A stretch of DNA of 64,000 nucleotides from positions 5,286,299-5,350,298 of the forward strand of contig CM053244.1 of the NCBI GenBank assembly GCA_028583405.1. The letters run 5' to 3'. Made by a program: the position numbers and the translations under genes. The DNA comes from Pogonophryne albipinna (lineage: Eukaryota; Chordata; Actinopteri; Perciformes; Artedidraconidae). Positions 55,590 through 64,000 of the stretch are shown one piece after another; the stretch's first letter is position 1, and the number at the start of each line of letters is the position of its first letter. The notes beneath the pieces are model-generated. The model searched no databases, was not told where the DNA came from, and saw only the letters and a program-made list of their open reading frames with translations.

Positions 55590-57094
55590 TCATTCTTCGC
55601 AGTACTCCCCATCATACAGGACAAACTGGCCATAGGGGGCGGCCATAGCATTAGGGGCAATGTGACCCTGGTCCGGTTGTTGCGACAATGGGACAGTCCC
55701 CTTGAGTGTCTGGATATCTGGTTTCTCTGATCCGTTCCCCCTTCCGTGCCCTCTCTGTCCCCCTCTAGCCCACCCCCTTCCTGGTGGGGCCTTATATGGG
55801 CACTGCTTGAACCAGTGATCTGGCTGTCCGCAAATGAAACACACCTTTATTAACTCCAATCCAGGAGTCACTCCAAAGCCACCTCGACCTCTGACCCCGC
55901 CTCTGAACCCGCCCCTCTGTTGCCAAGAACTATTAACGTAGTCAAAGTGGGGCTGACTATAAGGCGGACCCTGGTTGGAAAGGCCCCCTTGTGGGTTCTG
56001 CTGCCCCTGTGGCTGCACGGCCGGCGCTACTGGGTGAACAATCAACTGGTTTGCATTCTTTTTGTCATTCTGAACTGTTTTCCGGGCTATTTCCAGCTGC
56101 GTTCGCAGTAACTGCACCCTCAACTCCTCTTCCTCACTTTTACTCTCTGTATGTTGTTTGTTAAATCTACTCAAATGATGGGCTAAATGACGTTCCCACG
56201 TCTGTGTGTTCAACTGATCTACCTCTGGATTGTCCTCCATCAGACTTTTAATTTCTTTCGGCACCGCTGCCAGCACTGCCTTACGGAACATCTGTATATG
56301 TTGGTCGTTATTATCTGGACTGTAGTCAGTTGCCATTGTGTATTGTTGGCGTGCCCTGAGCAACATGGTTGCTGCAGCCTCTCCAGGTGTAAATGTAAAT
56401 GACAGTGAACCGTAACCTCCCCCTGTCTGTGGGAAATGTTCTCTCATTGCTTTGCCCAGCTGGCTGTGAACATTGTTAAAGGAAATAGGCACGTCATCTT
56501 TCATTGTCAATGTTCCTGATCTATCCTCAACTCTTTCCACCTCATAATAGGATGTCTGTTGTGCTAGTATTCTCCTGAAATCCCCCAGACAGATAGTCTG
56601 TCCTACAGCCATGTCCGCAAACCTTCGCATCCAATGTCTCCCTCCCTCAGTAGGCAACGGCATTTTATCGACCAGCGCATGTATGTCCCCTAGCGTGAAA
56701 GGATGATCAGCCGCCTTCCCATTTTGCGCGGCCACTAAAGGCGCCTGTAATACTGGACAAATAAAAGCATGCCCGGTGGGGTCTTCTGCAGTGTGTTGAG
56801 ACCTTAATCTGTTACGGGGCATTAAAAGAACCTGACCTACATCCACTAGTTCACTGATTGTTCCTGTCAGAGATATCTGCTTAACTTTGCACCTCGCCCT
56901 CCTGCTGTCTCCCTCTTCCTGTCCTGCTTGTTCCTGCTCAAAAGTGTCCTGATAGGTGTCTTTACGACCCTGGCCTCCTGCTTCATTGTCAAACCCCTCA
57001 GTTTCATGGCCAGCTGACTGTCCCCCACTTTTATGGCCCACTTTCTCTCCCCCACTTTTATGGCCCACTTTCTCTCCCTCACTTTTATGGCCAG
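55590..57094 (-). pseudogene. gag: ERV-C Gag, N-terminus cut off by ERV-D
   Basis: A frame of about 500 codons lies on the ERV-C side of the junction. It starts within a 27-bp tandem repeat encoding GHKSGGEKV-type units, then a basic stretch. Next come capsid-like sequences (HPFTLGDIHALVDKMPLP, ICLCDFRR-like CLGDFRRILAQQT), a helical region (ELRVQLLRTQLEIARK) and one CCHC knuckle CFICGQPDHWFKQC near 55830. An RG-rich tail and TGA stop follow. The matrix region is interrupted at 57094 by the LTR of ERV-D. Any remaining gag lies past the window end. Confidence 0.8.
57005..57094 (-). repeat. 27-bp coding tandem repeat in ERV-C gag
   Basis: About three copies of tttatggcccactttctctc-type units. 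Confidence 0.75.
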
Positions 57095-57872
57095 TGTTAG
57101 AAATTAAAATCAATGTTTTGATAGCATAATGTAGTTTAAACATACCGTCAGTTTAAAAGCTGTTTTATACTGAAAAACCAGAAGTGCCCGTGCACAACCA
57201 GTGGTTAAGCTTTTATTCTGAAAATCCTTCATCTCCGGTTAGCATTTAGCATGAGGCTAATATACCATTTACTATAGAGGTGAATTTAGCAGCGAGATGA
57301 TATGATGTTGCACACCGAAACTTACTGATTTCAACACTACAATTACAGACGTCGAGATATTATTATTATTGTTGAATATTACATGAAGGTACAGTTTATT
57401 TGAGTACGATATTGTTTACAGATGTGAGTAGCATGTGACAACTTCCGGATCGACCGGAAACCTAACTGCTGTGAAGTATTTTTTGGAGTATTGATTACAG
57501 CGTTTAGAATGTGTTAAATGAAAAGTCATGAAAGAGTTAAGGAAGAGAAAAGCCGTGTTTAGATATATATTGAATGTACAATGTCTGTATCCTCTGATAT
57601 GCAAAACAACGGACATTAAGACGTGGCGCGCCGGCCCGCTGGGAGGAGCCAGCAGAGGATATATAAACGCCGGGACCTGGGGGGCTCGGCCTCTTTCTAC
57701 ACCGGCCAAACTCAGAGAAACAGCTGTTTTCCTCTCGAACAATATTCTGCTTGTAACATTACCGCGCCTTTCTTTTTAATTAAAGTACCAATTTGACACC
57801 ATCTCAGAGACTCCATTTAGTCTCCTTTTAAGCTTCTCTCCTGGAGGCGAGAATAACCAACACAACATAACA
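57095..57872 (+). repeat. ERV-D 5' LTR
   Basis: 778 bp, starting TGTTAGAAATT and ending CATAACA. A TATA box (gatatataaac, about 57659) and ATTAAA (57779-57784) are in order. Strongly similar at the 5' end to the solo LTR at 17397. The 3' LTR is outside the window. Confidence 0.8.
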
Positions 57873-57874
57873 AT

Positions 57875-57892
57875 TGGGACCAGCTGACGTGA
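57875..57892 (+). promoter_or_regulatory. ERV-D primer-binding site, tRNA not assigned
   Basis: TGGGACCAGCTGACGTGA lies two bases after the LTR, in the right place for a primer site. I cannot match it confidently to a tRNA, and it differs from the tRNA-Trp site of ERV1 and ERV-B. Confidence 0.5.
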
Positions 57893-59791
57893 TTTTCGTT
57901 AGACCGGAGAGACTAGACATCCGGCTGTTCTTTGGAGCCGCTGGTAACCCGTTCAGACACACAGGGAGCTCAAACCATCGGTAAGAAGAAGCCTGTTATG
58001 TCAAATTCTTCAATAGTTTATTCAGGACAATCTTAGGACTGTGTGTTGGACGGCTGCTTCCGGTTCCTCAAAATAGCTGGGCAATTAATGTTAAAACAAC
58101 CAAATTTATAACAATAAGAATTCTATACCACGTGGCGTTGCTTTGTCACAAGCAGGGTGAGTTCAAATTTCTTCTTTTTCTTACATTTAACCCTGCATGC
58201 TATTAATTTGTGTGTTTTATATTATTGTGTGTGTACTCTGTTTAAGTCTGATCACCATCTCATACTAAAAGGAGGTGTCTCTTCTTACGCTTTTAGGCTG
58301 AAGTCCTATAATGTAAATGATTTAAGTTCATTAAACAGTTTAAGGCTGTTAGAATAAAGAAGACATCGCGAGTCAGTTTAAGGCTGAGGAAATTGAAGTG
58401 AGAGTTTGTCTAGCAGCAGTTGAAGTCTGTTCTAAAAAAGTCCTTGTAATAGGCCTGAGTAAAGTTTAAGGCTTTATCAGTGTTTATCTGTTCTATTTAC
58501 AACCAGACATTGCGAGTGGATTACGAAGAGAAGTGCGACATTCGTGCGTCAGGTAGACGATATTCTCCTGATTGTGTTTGATTAGCGTCTTATTTTGTCC
58601 CATATTAGCGTGTCTTAATAGAAACGGATAAAACATAGTGACTCTAAGTCAAATATTACGTAAAAGGGTTTAAGGCCCATTTTTAATTGTAAAATACATA
58701 GAAATGTTATTTTAAACTACATTGTTGTTTTGTGTTGAATTTTCTTGACAAGATTGCACCCCGCCATTATTTAAACTCCCCTGTGAGAGACACGAGGTGT
58801 GTTTTCAAATCCCTTTGTTCTTCAGGTTAGAGGTTGGAAAATCAGTTGCCATCTTGTCTTGCCCTCATGTTGAAAATAAGCTACACGGCAGTCGCCATTT
58901 GGTGAAATGCTAATTGAAAGTACTCTGTTTGTTTTTACACACTCAGTCGCTCTCACATGAGGCTAGGCACTCCATCTTGAGAAGGACAAATCATATTTCT
59001 TTGCAGAGTTGGAACTATAAAATAGACAGGTTATCTTACCGTGGGAAGTTTGGTATTTGTAAGAGTCTAGTTTTGGAAGTATTCTTGTTTGCAAGTGCGT
59101 ATTGGCGGTTTTTTGAATATTCTTGTTTGCAAATGTGTTTTGGCGGTTATGTGCTGTGTTGTTTAACCATATTCCAATTTTCTTCCAATTTTTAAGGAAA
59201 TAAGCTTCTTCTTGTTAAAAAAGGTCAGTTTTGCAACAGCTATCCCTAGTGGATTAAGCTGGAAATTACAACAGCGCACTCTGCGGGTAATACAGAATTA
59301 TTACAAAGATACTATAACATTTTGAAGCTTGATTTTAAGTGTTAAGAATGAACACATGTGCCAATCGCCAGGATAGAATTACAAAGTGGTTTCTAATTAA
59401 AAGATGAGAAATTTTACATAATAGACTTTCAAACTAGACTGTAGAATATTCAAACACCAATTTATTGAAGCTAACACAAGTTATGGCATTTGCATAATTC
59501 CATACACGTCGGTATGCACTGTACACACTGGATTTAGATTTTCACCCGATTTCTATTTTCATATATTCAAAATTCAAAACCATAGACTGTACAATTTTCA
59601 TTTTAACATTTCAGATTTTAAAATTTGCACAATTTTTATCTTTTAATTTACTTTATTAATATTTTACAAAAAAACTTAAATCATAATAAAAAAAAAAAAA
59701 AACTAACTTTTAAAAAAATGATAAAAAAAAACAGATTTAAAGTTAAGTTCGGATGACATAGGATATTAACGAATTCGAATAGTTAGAGAGC
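57893..59791 (+). other. ERV-D long leader
   Basis: 1.9 kb between primer site and gag, with no coding. It includes a 39-bp tandem pair (tattcttgtttgcaa at 59080 and 59119) and an A/T-rich low-complexity stretch with a 16-A run near 59690. It is unusually long for a retroviral leader. Confidence 0.6.
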
Positions 59792-60844
59792 ATGTCACCG
59801 AAAGAAACTAAGTTGAGACCAGACGCAGAGCCAGGCTCAACTGCAGATATCAAGGGAAGGATAACAATCAGATCAGATGCTATAACAGCTCCAAATCTTA
59901 GACAAAAGACATGGAACAGAATGGAGAAACTGTTGGAACAATGGCAAATTAGAGGACTGGTTCCAGCAGATGATCAACCTGGACCAGCAAAAGCCCATAG
60001 AAGAGCAGTACTCGACTATGAGCACGAACAATGCCTACAACAGCTAAGTATATGGAGGGAAGCTGAAGAAAGATATATAAGAGTTACAAGTCTGATACTC
60101 CATCTGGAATATGCCAGCCTATTGGCACACAGCATAAATGTGGTCCGAGTAGCAGACCTGCCAGTGAGGGAAGACATAGCAGAAAAAACAAAAGACACCG
60201 TAGCTTGTAGGAACAAGACAAGGAGAAGGGAGGGGAAACTTCCAGAGAAGGCAGGGCAGACACCTCCAACAATTCAAGCTCAGGAAGAACCAGAGAATGC
60301 AGGGCAGACACCTCAAACAGTTAAATCTCAGATAGTGCCAGAAAATCAGATGCAGAACCAACAAGGAGGAAGAGGGGGATTTCGGGGAAAAAGCAGAGGA
60401 AGGGGTTTCCGGAAGGTGGGATGTTACATATGCGGTCAGCTGGACCATTGGTCCAGAGAGTGTCCGCATCAACAAATGCAAAACCCACCACAAGCACTAG
60501 AATGTGATCCTACACAATTTCAGCAGCCCCAGACGCAGCAGTATTATCCCCAAGTACAGCAACCACCTGTGTATGCTCCTGTCCAAGTACAGCCGCAAGC
60601 ACAGGCATACACTCCCATACAGCATCAACAAAAGGGACAATGGAGAGGAGAGCCACGATCAAGACGAAGAACAGATGAAGGCTGCTACAAATGTAGTCAG
60701 CTGACACATTGGTCCAGAGAGTGTCCGCAGAACATTGCACCAAACAACGGCCCTCCATGCAGAAAACCAGGGGAGGTTTCCATGATTACGACAGAAGCAG
60801 GGGGTCCCAGAGATGTCAAAGACGAACAGGGGTGCCAAACATGA
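59792..60844 (+). CDS. gag: ERV-D Gag-like protein with two CCHC knuckles
   Basis: 350 residues from MSPKETKLRP. Residues 1-130 are helical and charged (MEKLLEQWQIRG, RYIRVTSLILHLEYA). Two repeats, EKAGQTPPT and ENAGQTPQT, follow. An RGG-rich box (GGRGGFRGKSRGRGF) then precedes knuckle CYICGQLDHWSREC (~212-225). A Q/P/Y-rich spacer and a second knuckle CYKCSQLTHWSREC (~298-311) follow. I see no capsid domain like that of ERV1 or ERV-C. This suggests an internally deleted Gag or a different lineage that could bind RNA but not assemble alone. Confidence 0.7.
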   Translation: MSPKETKLRPDAEPGSTADIKGRITIRSDAITAPNLRQKTWNRMEKLLEQWQIRGLVPADDQPGPAKAHRRAVLDYEHEQCLQQLSIWREAEERYIRVTSLILHLEYASLLAHSINVVRVADLPVREDIAEKTKDTVACRNKTRRREGKLPEKAGQTPPTIQAQEEPENAGQTPQTVKSQIVPENQMQNQQGGRGGFRGKSRGRGFRKVGCYICGQLDHWSRECPHQQMQNPPQALECDPTQFQQPQTQQYYPQVQQPPVYAPVQVQPQAQAYTPIQHQQKGQWRGEPRSRRRTDEGCYKCSQLTHWSRECPQNIAPNNGPPCRKPGEVSMITTEAGGPRDVKDEQGCQT

Positions 60845-62439
60845 TCCAAATGCCACTGACACCCTGGTATCAATAACAACAATGAGGAAGCTTAGAGGGT
60901 CAGACCACCAGGTGATGCATCTTCAGCACAAGGGTATTTTGAAATCCAGCTACATTGAGCCATATCTGTCACCACAGGAGGGAGAGGTTGAATGTTATTC
61001 AAAAAATAGTGAGTAGCATATTGCATTTACACATAAAGCATCCACAGAATAGAACATTTAGCAGACTATTTTTGTAATTATGAGAAGGAAAGAGATTACG
61101 AGTGATGTTGTTCCCCTACACAGAAAACTATTGTGTCCACACAGCTAGTGAGGTCAAGACGACGGGTTTCCACCCAAAATATGAAGACGGAAACCTAGTA
61201 CTCGCCCAAGACGGAGGATCCTTACCAAGTCCTCCGGTTTACACCGACTGCAGTTCAAGGGGCGGCGATACACCTGACGTGGAGCTGTTGAGACCTAAAA
61301 ACAGAAACTCGATTCTGCTGTGGTGAAGTCTGGCTACAAAGGGAGGTGTCCGATAGGGTCGCTTGTCTCAAACCAGTGAAGAAGTCAACAAGAACCCAGC
61401 AGAACTAGAGAGTGACTGTTAGCGGGAGAACAGTGACGGCGCGACAGAGACTGGCCCAACATTTTCCAGCCAGTACATAGATAGACCCCGTCAGAAGACC
61501 GGGGCTGTGTTTAAAGGGGAACTTCATTTACTGTTAGTGGAAGTGTAGTTTTTTAGTCAAACAATTCTGTGATTTATGGAGTCAGATTACATTTCTCATA
61601 AACAAAATTTTATGATCAGTCTGAAGTATCTGTTTTAAGGCAATGAGCTGCAGATTAAATAACATAACACTGATTGAGAGCTTGGATGACAAAGTTGTAG
61701 GGTTTTTACAACAGTTTCAAGAATCAGTTTTTATTTATTTATTCTTGAGTAACTTTACTGATTTATAATGTAGTGCGTAAGGCAATATCTCATTTTGAGT
61801 GAGGGGCACCAGCCCTCCATACATGTCACCCTCTGTGAGAATAGTTCGTATTTTTCCGTATAGTTTAGAGAAATATTATTTTATCATATGTTTGTTCAGC
61901 AGTATCAAACAATCCTCTAATCCTAGAATTATTGAGACGCATTAGCGACACCAGGGGTATTGTTTTTCACAGCAATGATGCATAACACCATGACAAAAGC
62001 CATTATTGAAACAAGTAAACAATTTTTTGTGCTAATGGCAGATTTTAGTTAAAATGTTTTTATACCATCAGAAAACCATACATCATACGATATTTTTTGT
62101 ACGCCTTATGGGTACACGGACAAGTTATATTTATTTAATGCAACGTTAGGGGTTTTACATGTCCTGTTCAGAATAGGGTAATCATTGCAATATTAATTGA
62201 GCATGTTATGCTCAAAGGAGGGAGTGTCATGATTATACAGATATGTTTATTTCAGTGACGTTGTAGTTAATAAATAATAACATGTAGTTAACAATAGGTC
62301 ACATAACAACAAGAGGTATGCCAAAGCTTGGGCCTTCTCCAAGGAGGGAGTGGTCCAGTTTTAGATATTAGACGAATAAAAGTAATGAATATGTCAGAAC
62401 TCTGAGTAATATTATCCAAGTTTTGTCTACACAGGCTAG
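60845..62439 (+). other. ERV-D decayed or deleted pol region
   Basis: No reverse transcriptase motif found. 61100-61325 has an open frame containing PPVYTDCSSRGGDT, weakly like an RNase H start, which I treat as unproven. The remainder is AT-rich. Confidence 0.45.
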
Positions 62440-62760
62440 GAAAGCTACAGAGATACCAGACGAGACACCAGAAGAGACTCCTGTTCGGCCAGGTGATTGG
62501 GTGAGGGTGAAAGTTCACAAAAGACAGTGAGCTGATCCCGGTGGACGGAACAGTGAGAAGTTGTAATGAACTTCACACGCGCTCCGGTTTAACGGTAAAG
62601 AAAAAGGAGCAAATTGACACCACCTCACACATTGTCACCCTTCACTGGCAACTTCCAGAACATTATTGGGAGTTAGGACTGATTTGGCAGAGCTGGAACA
62701 AAACAATAAATAAGATAAAGATAGAAACAGCTCAAAAGACGAATTGTCTATAGATTTTTA
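62440..62760 (+). pseudogene. pol: ERV-D integrase C-terminal remnant
   Basis: TPVRPGDWVRVKVHKR is typical of the start of the integrase C-terminal domain. After a TGA at 62528, HALRFNGKEKGANWHH (another frame) resembles the following strands. The catalytic core is absent upstream. Confidence 0.55.
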
Positions 62761-62888
62761 TAGATTGTACACTAAAGTGAAAACCTATTTTTTGTTTTAC
62801 ATCTGAAAAAGAATCCAATGTTTGTATACGTTATTATAGTACTCATTATTTAAATTCTGTAACTGACACAACCAGGGATAAAATAGAG

Positions 62889-63233
62889 ATGATGTCAAGA
62901 ACAAAGCCAAAGCAATTGTGGGGTCCCCTAGGGATAAGAGTCAGAATACCATTGTTGATTGTGCTCATTACACTTGGCTCCTTTCTGGTTGGATGGGGAG
63001 TACAATATCAAGTAAGACATGGATCCATTAGTCCACTCATAGATAATGCCCACATCACTAACAAAACTCCAGCTGTGTTTCAGAGACTTTCACTTATCCC
63101 CAGAGCCAAAAGATCAGCTGAGCAACAAGAGGAGGAGTTAGAAATACTCGTTCCCAAAGGTGAGGCGGTTACAATCAAGATGATTCACCCCCCATATATG
63201 CAGTTCTTGTATCAAATGATGAGATGGGTTTAA
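62889..63233 (+). pseudogene. env: ERV-D env, 5' fragment
   Basis: 114 residues. A basic N-terminus, one membrane segment (IPLLIVLITLGSFLVGW, ~20-36), a leader, then a furin-like PRAKRS site at ~71-75. An acidic stretch (EQQEEELEILV) follows. The order is the same as in the Env leaders of ERV1 and ERV-C. The frame stops at 63231-63233, and the region after it is broken by stops. Confidence 0.6.
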
Positions 63234-64000
63234 GTGATCGGGATAATCAGTGATGGGGATTTACAGTTTAGGGGAATCTCCAAATACACTGGATCCATGT
63301 TTTAGTCTGTACCAGAAACACCCCCTGTTAAGTTTATGGACAACCGACCGGTGACCTGAGCACAATTATTGAAAATGATTACAGTAGAAACAGGCTACTA
63401 ACCCACAAGTACAGCTTTGTACGTACAAACTCTATGAACAAAATTCCCCAGCAGATTGTGGCGACATTGCAGATATGTCCAGTCACAGAAGTTACTTATG
63501 TTCTAAATAACAGTGAGATTTAAAGTGATGGAGAAAATAGGGGGGTGTTCTTTTATAGTGTGTGAAATATGTGGTGCTTGAAACATGTAGGTATTTTTAA
63601 TTTATAGAAGAAAATGGTTTCCTGAAAGAGTTATTTGGAGTAGCCATGTTACAGTGGGTGGAAACAATGTTTAGAGATATGGCACAACCATTAGTAGACA
63701 TTAATTGGGTTTAGATGACATTTAACATCTAAGACAGATAGTAAGATTAGGAAAATAGCGTGGAAAGGATTGGATATATTTTACCTCAGTGTGTTAGAAT
63801 TAGCTATAGGTAATGCGTCCCGAGATCTCTCTCTCTCTGCCTGTCAGAACGCTACGACCCCATCTTCAGACAAATGACCTCACCACAGGAGACTCCTCCT
63901 CCTCCATCGAAAAGACAGAGAACCCGAGCTGAACCAACAACGACCTGAGGCATCCAGAACCATCTCCACCTGAGGCATCCAGAACCAAACCAGCATGCTG
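63234..64000 (+). other. ERV-D decayed downstream region, continues past window
   Basis: Presumed env remnants with many stops. A short open stretch near 63610-63710 (WFPERVIWSSHVTVGGN-like) is not identifiable. No LTR or purine tract is visible before the window ends. Confidence 0.4.

Noticed and set aside
61102..61326. RNase H domain in ERV-D
   Set aside because: Only a YTDCSS-like hexamer supports it. The rest of the frame lacks the other catalytic positions.

Overview
This is eukaryotic, almost certainly teleost fish, nuclear DNA. It is AT-rich and intron/repeat dominated, with no prokaryotic-style operons. It carries fish-typical repeats: hAT elements with 8-bp target duplications, piggyBac and other MITEs, a Helitron, a CR1/L2-like LINE, tRNA/LINE-tail SINEs and class I (gamma-like) endogenous retroviruses (ERVs). 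No complete host gene is visible. The only host-like coding traces are a broken HECT-domain exon (100-328) and a possible terminal exon (1624-1744).

Layout. 1-1746: HECT exon cut off by a hAT remnant, an AT-rich repeat, and a short terminal exon. 1747-13241: ERV1 (+ strand). It has paired LTRs, a tRNA-Trp-type primer site, an intact gag ORF, in-frame pro after a TAG, frameshifted pol, and an env surface region split by a 1.25-kb insertion with no transmembrane part. 13242-23740: mosaic of DNA transposons and MITEs, including a solo LTR inside a decayed hAT transposase. 23891-29435: a repeat with long terminal inverted repeats. Inside it lies a THAP-domain, P-like transposon (24076-28478, 8-bp duplication GTCTGGGG), and the unoccupied target survives in a second repeat copy near 18851. 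29814-37758: hAT with a nested MITE, decayed Helitron helicase (- strand), SINE-like piece, piggyBac-type MITE, a 3-kb repeat-poor stretch and a small hAT MITE. 37975-39827: 5'-truncated LINE.

39828-64000: a nested retroviral stack. ERV-C (- strand) was inserted into the LINE. Its 3' LTR, env, pol, pro and most of gag are visible, while its 5' end lies beyond the window. ERV-B (+ strand, 42721-50442, identical LTRs, almost no coding capacity) is inserted in the env of ERV-C with a 4-bp duplication. ERV-D (+ strand, 57095 to beyond the window end) is inserted in its gag.

How the genes work together. ERV1 and ERV-C share one plan. Gag ends at a stop codon (TAG or TGA) with protease following in the same frame, as in gammaretroviral readthrough. 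Pol then lies in the +1 frame relative to pro in both elements. ERV1 and ERV-B have near-identical or identical LTR pairs yet defective interiors. The simplest inference is recent mobilisation of defective proviruses by proteins supplied in trans. The most noteworthy items are ERV-B (young, non-autonomous, with a polypurine tract duplicated inside its LTR), the conserved pro/pol +1 arrangement, and the P-like THAP element with its visible empty site.
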